The position numbers and the translations under genes were made by a program. A stretch of DNA of 37,861 nucleotides, taken from contig NZ_AKJX01000205.1 in the NCBI RefSeq assembly GCF_000276605.1, forward strand, positions 1 to 37,861, written 5' to 3'. This document shows positions 19,649 to 27,816 of the stretch, one piece after another. Source of the DNA: Acidovorax sp. CF316 (GTDB lineage: Bacteria > Pseudomonadota > Gammaproteobacteria > Burkholderiales > Burkholderiaceae_C). The stretch's first letter is position 1. Each line of letters begins with the position of its first letter. Under the pieces are notes generated by a model, which was not told the origin of the DNA, did not search any database, and worked only from the letters and a program-made list of their open reading frames with translations.

Positions 19649-20665
19649 ATGACCGCCACCACCCCAGAGAACACGCAGCGCCGCAAGGTGCTGGCCCGTG
19701 CCGCCGCGTTTGCCGCCCTGGCAACCCCCTTGGGCAGCACCGTGCTGGCCCAGGCCCGCCCACCGGCCAAGGTCGCCAAGCTGGCCGGCAACCTGCGCAT
19801 CGTGATCCCCGCCAACGCGGGCGGCGGCTGGGACCAGACCGGCCGTGCGCTGGGTGCCGCCCTGGTGGGGGCCGGTGCCGTGGACCAGGTGGAGTACGAG
19901 AACGTGGGCGGCAAGGGCGGCACCATCGGCCTGGCCCGCTACGCCGAAAAATACGCCAACGACCCGAACACCCTGCTCATGGGCGGCATGGTGATGGTGG
20001 GCGCCGTGGCGCTGCAAAAGCCTGCCGTGGACCTGACGCAGATCCAGCCCATTGCGCGCCTGACCAGCGACTACCTGGTGGCCGCCGTGCCGGCGTCGTC
20101 CCCCATCCGCAGCGCCAAGGACCTGGTGGCCGCCATGAAGGCCGACCTGCCCGCCCTGCCCGTGGCCGGCGGCTCCGCGGGCGGCGTGGACCACATCTAT
20201 GCGGGCGTGCTGGCCCGCGCCGCCAAGGCCAGCCCCGAAGCACTGGTCTACCGCCCCTTTGCGGGCGGCAACGAGGTGGTGGATGCCCTGGTCACCGGCA
20301 AGGCCGCCCTGGGCCTGTCGGGCTACAGCGAGTTCAGCGAGGCCATCGCGGCCGGCAAGCTGCGCGCCATCGGCGTGTCGGCCCGGCGCAGCGTGTTCGG
20401 CCTGCCGGCCTTCCGCGAGCAGGGCATCGATGCCGTCATGGCCAACTGGCGTGGCGTGTTCACGGGCAAGGGCGTTTCTGCCGCACGCCTGGCCGAGATG
20501 GTGACCGCAGTGGAAGCGGCCACCGTGCATGAATCCTGGGTGCGCACCCTGAAGGCCAACAAATGGGACGCCTCCTGGCTCACCGGCAAGGACCTGACCG
20601 AATTCATGGAACTGGACCTGACCACCGCGCGCGTGATGGTCTACCTGCTCAAACTGAAGGCCTAG
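19649..20665 (+). CDS. Bug/TctC family solute-binding protein with Tat-like signal
   Basis: 338 aa, ATG preceded by GAGGGA. The N-terminus [20 protein letters not shown] has a twin-arginine pattern before the hydrophobic core and an AQA cleavage region, so it may be exported folded by Tat. The mature part is a tripartite-tricarboxylate-type binding protein ([63 protein letters not shown]). Such proteins bind carboxylates or other small acids in the periplasm. No TctA/TctB membrane subunits are nearby, as is usual for the expanded Bug family in Burkholderiales. A chemoreceptor gene starts 16 bp downstream, which suggests a sensing rather than purely transport role. A tandem ATACCCTG repeat at 19566-19581 lies in its upstream region. 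Confidence 0.88.
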   Translation: MTATTPENTQRRKVLARAAAFAALATPLGSTVLAQARPPAKVAKLAGNLRIVIPANAGGGWDQTGRALGAALVGAGAVDQVEYENVGGKGGTIGLARYAEKYANDPNTLLMGGMVMVGAVALQKPAVDLTQIQPIARLTSDYLVAAVPASSPIRSAKDLVAAMKADLPALPVAGGSAGGVDHIYAGVLARAAKASPEALVYRPFAGGNEVVDALVTGKAALGLSGYSEFSEAIAAGKLRAIGVSARRSVFGLPAFREQGIDAVMANWRGVFTGKGVSAARLAEMVTAVEAATVHESWVRTLKANKWDASWLTGKDLTEFMELDLTTARVMVYLLKLKA

Positions 20666-20681
20666 GCTCAAGGATTTCCTG

Positions 20682-22223
20682 ATGAACATGTCCCGCTACT
20701 CCATCGGCACCCGCATGGCGGGCGCGCTGGGCCTGGTGCTGGCGCTGATGATCGGCGCGGCACTCTTCGGGATTGCCGCGCTGTACGGCACGCTCGGTAC
20801 CTATGACGCCACCGTGCTGCAGCGCGTGGCGCAGGAGCGCGCGGTCTCGCGCATGGAGAGCGAGTTCAAGACCCAGGTGATGGAGTGGAAGAACACGCTC
20901 CTGCGCGGCGAGGACTCGCGCAAGCGCGAGCTGCACTGGAACGCCTTCCAGGCCAGCGAAAAGCGCGTGGCCGATGCGGCCAAGGCGCTGGCACCGCAGC
21001 TGGTGGACAGCAGCGAGCGCGCCGCGCTGCAGAAATTCGCCGACGCCCACACCCAGATGGCCCAGGGCTACCGCAAGGGCTTCGAGGCCTTCCAGTCGCT
21101 GGGCTTCGTGGCCTCGGCCGGCGATGCCGACGTGGCCGACATCGACCAAGGCCCTGCCAAGCTCCTGGGAGAGCTGAGCCGGCAGGTGGCCGACAGCAGT
21201 GCCGCCATTGCCCAGCAGGCCGCACAAGATGCGCGCCGGGCCCTGGTCAGCAGCCTGGTGGCGCTGGCCCTGGTGAGCGCACTGGGTGTATTTGCGGGCT
21301 GGGTGCTCACCCGTTCGGTGGTGGGCCCGCTGCGCGTGGCCGTGTCCCTGGCCAACAAGGTCGCGGCAGGCGACCTGACGACCACCATCTCCATCGACGG
21401 CAACGACGAGCCCGCGCGCCTGCTGCAGGCCCTGGCTGCGATGCAGGAAAACCTGGAGCGCGTGGTCTCGGGCGTGCGCACCAATGCCGAGGGCGTGGCC
21501 AGTGCCAGCGCCGAGATCGCCCAGGGCAACACCGACCTGAGCATGCGCACCGAAGACCAGGCCTCGTCGCTGGACGAAACCTCGTCGTCCATGCAGCAGC
21601 TGCAGCAGACCGTGCAGAACAACGCCGCCAGCGCCCAGCGCGCGAACGAGCTGGCCAAGAGCGGTGCCTCGATCGCCGAGCGCGGCGGCCAGGTCGTGGG
21701 CCAGATGGTGGAGGTGGTGCAGGGCATCCAGGACAGCTCGCGCAAGATCGCCGACATCATCGGCGTCATCGACGGCATTGCCTTTCAGACCAACATCCTG
21801 GCGCTCAATGCCGCCGTGGAAGCGGCCCGCGCCGGCGAGCAGGGCCGCGGCTTTGCCGTAGTGGCCAGCGAGGTGCGCAACCTCGCCACGCGCAGCGCCA
21901 GCGCCGCGCGCGAGATCAAGGCCCTGATCCAGACCAGCGTGGATCGCGTGCAGGCCGGCTCCGACCTGGCGCGCAACGCCGGCAGCACCATGGACGAGGT
22001 GGTCACATCCATCCGCGGCGTGAGCACCCTGGTGGAAGAGATCAGCCAGGCCAGCGCCGAGCAGACCCGCGACATGCTGCGCGTGACCCAGGCCATCGTG
22101 CGCATGGACGACGCCACGCAGCAAAATGCCGCACTGGTGGAGCAGAGCGCGGCTGCCGCCGGCAGCCTGAGCGGCCAGGCCCACCAGCTGGTGGAGGCTG
22201 TGGCGGTATTCCGGCTGCGCTGA
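20682..22223 (+). CDS. Methyl-accepting chemotaxis protein
   Basis: 513 aa, ATG preceded by AAGGA. Membrane segment 1 at about 13-35, periplasmic helical ligand domain about 36-186, membrane segment 2 about 187-209, HAMP about 211-263 ([21 protein letters not shown]). The signalling domain carries the conserved tip near 367-400 ([20 protein letters not shown], then [15 protein letters not shown]). It signals to CheA/CheW. It ends [12 protein letters not shown] without the NWETF-type CheR/CheB docking pentapeptide. Probably co-transcribed with the Bug protein upstream, which is a plausible ligand-delivering partner (inference). Confidence 0.94.
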   Translation: MNMSRYSIGTRMAGALGLVLALMIGAALFGIAALYGTLGTYDATVLQRVAQERAVSRMESEFKTQVMEWKNTLLRGEDSRKRELHWNAFQASEKRVADAAKALAPQLVDSSERAALQKFADAHTQMAQGYRKGFEAFQSLGFVASAGDADVADIDQGPAKLLGELSRQVADSSAAIAQQAAQDARRALVSSLVALALVSALGVFAGWVLTRSVVGPLRVAVSLANKVAAGDLTTTISIDGNDEPARLLQALAAMQENLERVVSGVRTNAEGVASASAEIAQGNTDLSMRTEDQASSLDETSSSMQQLQQTVQNNAASAQRANELAKSGASIAERGGQVVGQMVEVVQGIQDSSRKIADIIGVIDGIAFQTNILALNAAVEAARAGEQGRGFAVVASEVRNLATRSASAAREIKALIQTSVDRVQAGSDLARNAGSTMDEVVTSIRGVSTLVEEISQASAEQTRDMLRVTQAIVRMDDATQQNAALVEQSAAAAGSLSGQAHQLVEAVAVFRLR

Positions 22224-22238
22224 GACCCACGCAGCGCT

Positions 22239-23165
22239 TCAGGGCGTGGCGCGCCCGGTGCCTGCGGCCTCGCACACCACGGCCTCCCACAGCGCCTCGG
22301 CGGCGCGCCCCATCTGAGTGTGGGAGCGGTAGACCCGGATCTCGAGTTCGATGTTCCATTGCGGCGTGGCCGCAGCGGCGGCCAGCCGACCGGCTGTCAG
22401 GTCATCGCCCACCAGACTCTGGGGCAGCCAGGCAATGCCCCGGCCTTCCAGTGCCATGGTCCTGAGCACGGACGCCAAATGCGCGGTGAAGACGGTATGG
22501 GTCGGCAGCCGGCCCAGCGCGCTGTCGAGGGTCTTGTGCAGGATGTTGCCCAGGCCTGATTCCGCGCTGTAGGCCAGCAACGGCGCTGCCGCGCCGGAGC
22601 GCTCCAGGCCGTACAGGGCTGCGCTGCCCGGCCCCATGGCGCACACGGGCCGCAGAACGTCCGAGCCCACGCAGACCGAAGGGTAGCCCTGCGCATGCAG
22701 TTGGCTGGGTGCCTGCGCATGCGCGTGGCACAGCACGAACTGCACCTTGCTCTGGGCCAGCAGCGCCTCGCAGCGGTGCAGCATGTCGGACTCCAGCTGC
22801 AGGGTACCGGCCATGGTGTGCGCGCCGTAGCTGCGCAGCCAAGCCGGCATGAAGGTCAGCGACAAGGCATGGGTCGCTGCAAAACGCAGGCTTTGGGAGC
22901 TTGCCTCGGCCACCGCACGCGCCGCACCGGGCAGGCGCGCCACCTCCGCGAGCAACTCGGGCGCAACGCCCTGGAACCACAGGCCCGCCTCAGTGAGCTT
23001 GACCGGCTGCGTGCTGCGATCAAACAGCTCCGCCCCCAGCCACTCTTCCAGCGCGCGCACGCGGCGGCCGAAGGCGGGCTGCGTCATGTGGCGATCTTCC
23101 GCCGCGCGCGAGAAGTTTCCGACCGCGGCCAGGACCAGGAAATCCTCGAGCCAGGAGATGTGCAT
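22239..23165 (-). CDS. LysR-type regulator of the D-tartrate locus
   Basis: 308 aa from the ATG at 23165 (MHISWLEDFLVLAAVGNFSRAA). A standard LysR DNA-binding helix-turn-helix (RHMTQPAFGRRVRALEEWLG, then AELFDRSTQPVKLTEAG) is followed by a substrate-binding domain. It is divergent from the D-tartrate dehydratase gene with 108 bp between starts, so it is the likely regulator of that gene and its Bug partner, with tartrate or a related hydroxy acid as inducer (inference). A perfect palindrome lies just upstream of its start. It converges on the chemoreceptor gene with 15 bp between stops. Confidence 0.9.
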   Translation of the reverse strand: MHISWLEDFLVLAAVGNFSRAAEDRHMTQPAFGRRVRALEEWLGAELFDRSTQPVKLTEAGLWFQGVAPELLAEVARLPGAARAVAEASSQSLRFAATHALSLTFMPAWLRSYGAHTMAGTLQLESDMLHRCEALLAQSKVQFVLCHAHAQAPSQLHAQGYPSVCVGSDVLRPVCAMGPGSAALYGLERSGAAAPLLAYSAESGLGNILHKTLDSALGRLPTHTVFTAHLASVLRTMALEGRGIAWLPQSLVGDDLTAGRLAAAAATPQWNIELEIRVYRSHTQMGRAAEALWEAVVCEAAGTGRATP

Positions 23166-23170
23166 GGGCG

Positions 23171-23185
23171 GTGCTTTGAAAGCAC
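23171..23185. promoter_or_regulatory. 15-bp perfect palindrome at the lysR/tarD control region
   Basis: GTGCTTT-G-AAAGCAC lies 5 bp upstream of the LysR start codon on its minus strand, suggesting autoregulation. A second inverted pair, GGTCAAAC (23208-23215) and GTTTTGACC (23252-23260), lies nearer the dehydratase start. No clear -35/-10 pair was identified. Confidence 0.5.
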
Positions 23186-23273
23186 TGAAGAGAAGAAAAA
23201 CGGCATTGGTCAAACGCCGTGCAGTTGCGGATCATACCGACCCCGACACCCGTTTTGACCTATGGAGCACCGC

Positions 23274-24440
23274 ATGAAAATCGTTGAGATCCGAGAAAAG
23301 ACCATCCCCATCAGCTCCCCCATTCGCAATGCCTACATCGACTTCAGCAAGATGACGCTGAGCCTGGTGGCGGTAATCACCGACGTGATTCGCGACGGCA
23401 AACCGGTGGTCGGCTATGGCTTCAACTCCAACGGCCGCTATGGCCAAGGCAAGCTGATGCGCGAGCGCTTCATCCCGCGTGTGCTCGAAGCCAACCCTGA
23501 TTCCCTGATCGATGACAGCGGCAAAAACCTGGATCCGCACAAGATCTGGAACGCGATGTTCACCAACGAAAAGCCAGGGGGTCACGGTGAGCGCTCTGTC
23601 GCCATCGGCACCATCGACATGGCCGTGTGGGACGCTGTGGCCAAGATCGAAGGCAAGCCACTGTTCCAGTTGCTCGCCGACCGTTATGGCAATGGCACGC
23701 CCAACCGCAATATCTTCGTCTACGCTGCCGGCGGTTACTACTACCCCGGCCAGGACCACGGCAAGCTCAAGGACGAGATGAAGAGCTACATCGACCGCGG
23801 CTACACCGTGGTCAAGAAGAAGATCGGCGGAGCCTCGCTCGACGAAGACCTTCGCCGCATCGACTCCATCCTCAGCGTGCTGCAGGACGGCCAGAAGCTG
23901 TGCGTGGACGCCAATGGCCGCTTCGATCTGGACACCGCCATCCAGTACGCCAAGGCGCTGTCTCAATACGACCTGTTCTGGTACGAGGAGCCAGGTGACC
24001 CACTCGACTTCGAGCTGCAGGCAGCCTTGCGCAACTACTACAAGAACCCCATGGCCACGGGTGAAGACCTGTTCTCCATGCAGGACGCGCGCAACCTGAT
24101 TCGCTATGGCGGCATGCGCCCCGACCGCGACTGGCTGCAGTTCGATTGCGCGCTGAGCTACGGCCTGGTGGAGTACCTGCGCACTCTGGACATGCTCAAG
24201 GAACACGGCTGGTCCGCAAGCCGTTGCATCCCGCACGGCGGGCACCAGATGTCGCTGAACATCGCGGCCGGCCTGGGCCTGGGCGGCAACGAGTCCTATC
24301 CGGACCTGTTCCAGCCGTTCGGCGGCTTCCCGGACGGCGTGAAGGTGGTCGACGGCCACGTGACGCTGCCCGACCTGCCGGGCATCGGTTTCGAAGGCAA
24401 GGCCGACCTGTATGCGCAGATGCAGGCCCTGTCCGCCTGA
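23274..24440 (+). CDS. tarD: D(-)-tartrate dehydratase, enolase superfamily
   Basis: 388 aa. Predicted to dehydrate D-tartrate to oxaloacetate in the cytoplasm. Metal ligands Asp212 (CVDANG), Glu238 (WYEEPGD) and Glu264 (MATGEDLF), base Lys183 in the KxK of VVKKKIGG, and His321 (IPHGGHQMS). These match what I recall of the characterised Bradyrhizobium TarD (Lys184, Asp213, Glu239, Glu265, His322) with a constant offset of one. The C-terminal SLNIAAGLGLGGNESYPDLF stretch also fits TarD. The ATG at 23274 is preferred over 23262 because GGAG overlapping the earlier ATG lies six bases before it. Followed after 37 bp by a Bug protein gene and divergent from a LysR gene. Confidence 0.88.
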   Translation: MKIVEIREKTIPISSPIRNAYIDFSKMTLSLVAVITDVIRDGKPVVGYGFNSNGRYGQGKLMRERFIPRVLEANPDSLIDDSGKNLDPHKIWNAMFTNEKPGGHGERSVAIGTIDMAVWDAVAKIEGKPLFQLLADRYGNGTPNRNIFVYAAGGYYYPGQDHGKLKDEMKSYIDRGYTVVKKKIGGASLDEDLRRIDSILSVLQDGQKLCVDANGRFDLDTAIQYAKALSQYDLFWYEEPGDPLDFELQAALRNYYKNPMATGEDLFSMQDARNLIRYGGMRPDRDWLQFDCALSYGLVEYLRTLDMLKEHGWSASRCIPHGGHQMSLNIAAGLGLGGNESYPDLFQPFGGFPDGVKVVDGHVTLPDLPGIGFEGKADLYAQMQALSA

Positions 24441-24477
24441 TCACCCCCTCATAAACAGAACCTGAAGGGGACAAACC

Positions 24478-25467
24478 ATGGGCACTTTGAAGCGAGGGGC
24501 TGCGGCCGCAGCCATCGGACTGATTGCGATCAGCAGCAGCACTACCGCATGGGCGGAATTTCCGGACAAGCCAATTACCTTGGTCGTCCCCTTTTCCGCT
24601 GGCGGTCCCAGCGACAAGATTGCCCGTGATCTGGCAGAAGCCCTGCGCAAGCCTTTGGCCCAGACAGTGATCGTCGACAACACTGCGGGCGCGGGAGGCA
24701 CCATCGGCGCGGCGCGCGTCGCACGTGCATCCCCGGATGGCTACACCCTGCTGGTGCACCACATCGGCATCTCCACGGCCCCCGCGCTCTACAAGAAGCT
24801 GCCCTACAGAACGCTGGAAGACTTCGAGAACCTCGGACTCATCAACGAAGCGCCTTCCACCCTGATCGGCAAGCCAGGCCTGGCGGCCAACAACTTTGCC
24901 GACCTTCGCAAATGGATCAGTTCCAACGACGGCAAGGTCAACCTCGCGAATGCCGGCGTGGGCTCGGCATCCCACCTGTGCGGGTTGGTGCTGCAGGCCA
25001 CCCTGCCATCGAAAATGGCCTTCGTTCCCTACAAGGGAACGGCGCCCGCCATGACCGACTTGATGGGCGGACAGGTGGACCTGATGTGCGAGCAGGCCAC
25101 CAACGCCGTGCCCCAGATCGAAGCGAAGAAGGTCAAGGTCTTTGGCGTCACCAGCAAGCAGCGGATGGCGTTGCCCGCGCTTGCCCAAGTGCCCACGCTG
25201 GCAGAAGCGGGCCTGACCGGCTTCGAGATGTCGGTATGGCACGGCGTGTACGCACCCAAGGGCACGCCACCGCCCGTGCTGGCCAGACTGCACGCCGCCA
25301 TCCGGGCAGCGCTCAAGGATCCCGAACTCATCCAGCGCGAGGAAGCACTTGGCGTGCGTATCGTGACCGACGCACGCCTGGAACCTGCGGAGCATAAGAA
25401 ATACGTGGAGGGCGAGATGATCCGCTGGGCCAGGATCATCAAGGACTCCGGGGAATCCGCGGACTGA
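24478..25467 (+). CDS. Bug/TctC family solute-binding protein, probable tartrate binder
   Basis: 329 aa, ATG preceded by AAGGGGA. A Sec signal peptide ends at about residue 26 (TTAWA before EFPDKPITLVVPFSAGG). The TctC fold is shown by VDNTAGAGGTIGAARVARASPDGYTLL (in part: GAGGTIGAARVARASPDGY), VPYKGTAPAMTDLMGGQVDLM and QVPTLAEAGLTGFE. It should bind its ligand in the periplasm. Its place directly after tarD and under the same divergent LysR gene points to D-tartrate or a related dicarboxylate (inference). No TctA/TctB genes are in the window, so the membrane partner must be elsewhere. It ends 66 bp before the convergent Mpo1-like gene; a weak GGGGC/GCCCC hairpin lies in that gap. Confidence 0.9.
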   Translation: MGTLKRGAAAAAIGLIAISSSTTAWAEFPDKPITLVVPFSAGGPSDKIARDLAEALRKPLAQTVIVDNTAGAGGTIGAARVARASPDGYTLLVHHIGISTAPALYKKLPYRTLEDFENLGLINEAPSTLIGKPGLAANNFADLRKWISSNDGKVNLANAGVGSASHLCGLVLQATLPSKMAFVPYKGTAPAMTDLMGGQVDLMCEQATNAVPQIEAKKVKVFGVTSKQRMALPALAQVPTLAEAGLTGFEMSVWHGVYAPKGTPPPVLARLHAAIRAALKDPELIQREEALGVRIVTDARLEPAEHKKYVEGEMIRWARIIKDSGESAD

Positions 25468-25533
25468 CGATGGAAGGCGGCCGCTGGATCGATTCGACCG
25501 AAGACTCCGGGGGCTGCCAGGCCCCTCGGCGCC

Positions 25534-25872
25534 TCAGAACGGCACCCGGCCCCGCCAGATGTCCCGGTACATCGCCCAATCGCCCATGAAGCTGTACAGA
25601 GGCCGCTTGAAGCTGGCCGGCTTGTTCTTCTCAAACCCGAAATGCCCCACCCACGCAAACCCGTAGCCGCACAGCAGCCCCACTAACAGAAACCACGGTT
25701 GGCGGGCGGCAACCGCCAAAGCCACGCACAGGAGCGACAGGGTCGACCCCACGAAATGCAGCCGCCGGCAGGTCCGGTTGCTGTGTTCGGTCAAGTAGAA
25801 CGGGTAGAACTCCGCAAAGCTCTTGAAGGCCCGCGGGTCGGTGGGATTCGTGGGCGCAGCGCTCAGGTCCAT
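25534..25872 (-). CDS. DUF962 / Mpo1-like membrane protein
   Basis: 112 aa, start supported by AAGGAG upstream. The conserved features are FYPFYLTEHSNRTCRRLHFVG, two hydrophobic segments around 42-75, and GHFGFEKNKPASFKRPLYSFMGDW. The yeast member Mpo1 is an Fe(II)-dependent dioxygenase acting on 2-hydroxy fatty acids; the histidines in RRLHFVG and VGHFGFEKN are the candidate iron ligands. Bacterial function is not established. A TATAAA (-10-like; plus strand TTTATA at 25905-25910) lies upstream. It is divergent from tetR over 133 bp, so the TetR protein may also control it. Confidence 0.85.
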   Translation of the reverse strand: MDLSAAPTNPTDPRAFKSFAEFYPFYLTEHSNRTCRRLHFVGSTLSLLCVALAVAARQPWFLLVGLLCGYGFAWVGHFGFEKNKPASFKRPLYSFMGDWAMYRDIWRGRVPF

Positions 25873-25941
25873 GGCTTGTCTCCTTGGGGTTTTGTTATCT
25901 GCGCTTTATACGCCCAAGTGCACTGCACAAGCGTGCCGGGT

Positions 25942-25971
25942 TTGACAACGCACAAAGTCCAATGTTTTAAT
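25942..25971 (+). promoter_or_regulatory. Promoter of tetR-DUF418
   Basis: Consensus -35 TTGACA at 25942-25947, 18-bp spacer, -10 TTTAAT at 25966-25971. The -10 runs into the operator at 25967-25994, so bound repressor would block RNA polymerase. Confidence 0.72.
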
Positions 25972-25994
25972 AGATCGACTAGTTGATCTATTAA
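25967..25994. promoter_or_regulatory. 28-bp TetR-family operator
   Basis: Arms TTAATAGATC-G-ACT and AGT-T-GATCTATTAA are reverse complements except for one mismatched pair, giving a 28-bp dyad centred between 25980 and 25981. It starts 39 bp before the tetR ATG and overlaps its -10. Strongly AT-rich against a GC-rich background. About 95 bp from the divergent Mpo1-like start. Confidence 0.85.
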
Positions 25995-26005
25995 TTACCC
26001 GATCC

Positions 26006-26605
26006 ATGCGCACCCTCAATCCCGCACAGCACCAGGCCCGGCGCCAGCACATCCTGGCTGCGGCCGTGGAGTGCTTCATGCGCAAGGGCTTTCATGGCAC
26101 CCGCACGGCCGAGATCTGTGCCGAGGCCGGCATGAGCCCCGGCAACCTGTTCCACTACTTCCCCACCAAGGAGGCCATCATTGCCGCCATCGTGGAGGAG
26201 GACCAGCGCGAGACCGCCGAGCGCTTTGCCCAGGCCGCGCACGAGCAGAACCTGTACCAGGCGCTGCTGGGCATCTTGGAAGACAGCCTGGCCCTGCTGG
26301 CGGACCCCGTCTACACCCGCATCGGCCTGGAGGTGCTGGCCGAGGGAGTGCGCAACCCGGCAGTCATGGCCTGTGTGGCGCAGGGCGAGGCGGTGCGCAA
26401 GGCTGCGCTGGTGCAACTGCTGGAGGCGGCCGTGGAGCGCGGGCAGGTGCGCCTGTCCATGCCTGCGGCCCAGGCGGCGGACTGGGTGCTGCTGCTGCTC
26501 GACGGCGCCTTTGGCCGCGCCATGGTGGAGGTGCCGTTCGACAGCACCGCCTACCGCACGCTGGTGCTGGCCGCGCTGGCGACCGTGATCGGACCCCTGG
26601 CATGA
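26006..26605 (+). CDS. TetR family transcriptional regulator
   Basis: 199 aa. The N-terminal helix-turn-helix domain covers residues 12-60 (ILAAAVECFMRKGFHGTRTAEICAEAGMSPGNLFHYFPTKEAII, seen in parts: FMRKGFHGTRT, MSPGNLFHYFPTKE). The C-terminal helical domain binds an unknown ligand. It almost certainly represses its own promoter through the adjacent 28-bp operator. Its stop overlaps the start of the DUF418 gene (ATGA at 26602-26605), so the two are translationally coupled and DUF418 is the primary target. Confidence 0.93.
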   Translation: MRTLNPAQHQARRQHILAAAVECFMRKGFHGTRTAEICAEAGMSPGNLFHYFPTKEAIIAAIVEEDQRETAERFAQAAHEQNLYQALLGILEDSLALLADPVYTRIGLEVLAEGVRNPAVMACVAQGEAVRKAALVQLLEAAVERGQVRLSMPAAQAADWVLLLLDGAFGRAMVEVPFDSTAYRTLVLAALATVIGPLA

Positions 26606-27816
26606 TACCGGTAGTCACCCCCGCCCGCGAACATGCCATCGACGCACTGCGCGGCTTCGCGCTGCTGGGCATCCTGGTCGTCAACGCAGGCAGCTTTGCC
26701 TCGACCTACTTCGGCCTCGGCGTAGCCGACCCTGCGTTCTCGCGGCCCGTGGACCATGCCGTGCGCTGGTTCGTGGCCCTGGTCTTCGAGACCAAGTTCT
26801 ACCTCTTGTTCTCGCTGCTGTTCGGCTACAGCTTTGCCCTGCAGATGGACTCGGCCCAGCGCTCCGGCAGCGCCTTCGGGCCGCGCTTCCTGCGGCGCCT
26901 GGCGGGATTGCTGCTGCTGGGTGTGGCGCATGCCTGGCTGCTGTTCGCGGGCGACATCCTGGTGACCTATGCGCTGCTGGGCGCGCTGCTGCTGCTGATG
27001 CGCCGGTTGCGGCCAGGCACTGCGGTGGTGCTGGCCGTGGCGCTGCTGGGGCTGGTGTCAGCCTGCTGGGGGCTGCTCGCCTGGTTGATGTCGCTGGCGC
27101 CGCCGATGGATTGGCCCCTGGCCGAGATCCATGCCAAGGCCCAGCAGGCCGCCGCTGCCTACCGCGCCGGGGCCCTCGACGCCATTGCCCAGCGCGGGCG
27201 CGATATGGCCGATGGCGTCTGGTTCGTGCTGGTGTTCGTGCAGGCGCCCTGCGCACTGGCCATGTTCCTGCTGGGGCTGGCGGCCCACCGCTCGGGCTAT
27301 CTGGCCCGCGCCGCATCAGAGCCAGCGCGCCTGCGCCGGTGGCTGTGGTGCTGCCTGCCGATCGGGGCTGCAGGCGCCTTGCTCTATGCCACGGTGCAGA
27401 CCAGCATGGTGCGCCCGAGCGACCATGTCTCTGCGGCAGTGCTGGCCGTGGACCTGGCCACGGCACCGTTCCTCACACTGGGCTATGTCGCCGCGTTACT
27501 CTGGGCGCTGCAGCACCGCCCCGGCGGCGGGACGCTGGCCGCATGGCTCGAACCCGCGGGCCGCATGGCGCTGTCCAACTACCTGCTGCAGTCTCTGGTG
27601 GGTGCGCTGGTGTTCACGGCCTACGGCCTGGCGCTGGTGGGGCGGGTGCCACCGCTGGCGGTGCTGCTGGGCTGCGTGGCGCTGTACGCGGCACAGCTTT
27701 CACTGAGCCGCCGCTGGATGGCGCAGCACGCCTACGGGCCGGTGGAGTGGCTGCTGCGCGCCTTCACGCTGCTGCGCTGGCCCGCATGGCGGCGTGCACC
27801 CCGGCCGGCAGAATGA
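26602..27816 (+). CDS. DUF418 family multi-pass membrane protein
   Basis: 404 aa. The start overlaps the tetR stop by four bases. The N-terminus AREHAIDALRGFALLGILVVN and the segment KFYLLFSLLFGYSFALQM are hallmarks of the DUF418 (YeiB-like) family, which is related to membrane acyltransferases. About ten hydrophobic segments are visible. The C-terminal half with GRMALSNYLLQSLVGALVF is the DUF418 domain itself. No biochemical function is established for the family; its control by a TetR protein suggests induction by a membrane-active or hydrophobic compound (inference). It ends directly against the stop of the convergent gene, with no intervening base. Confidence 0.88.
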   Translation: MIPVVTPAREHAIDALRGFALLGILVVNAGSFASTYFGLGVADPAFSRPVDHAVRWFVALVFETKFYLLFSLLFGYSFALQMDSAQRSGSAFGPRFLRRLAGLLLLGVAHAWLLFAGDILVTYALLGALLLLMRRLRPGTAVVLAVALLGLVSACWGLLAWLMSLAPPMDWPLAEIHAKAQQAAAAYRAGALDAIAQRGRDMADGVWFVLVFVQAPCALAMFLLGLAAHRSGYLARAASEPARLRRWLWCCLPIGAAGALLYATVQTSMVRPSDHVSAAVLAVDLATAPFLTLGYVAALLWALQHRPGGGTLAAWLEPAGRMALSNYLLQSLVGALVFTAYGLALVGRVPPLAVLLGCVALYAAQLSLSRRWMAQHAYGPVEWLLRAFTLLRWPAWRRAPRPAE

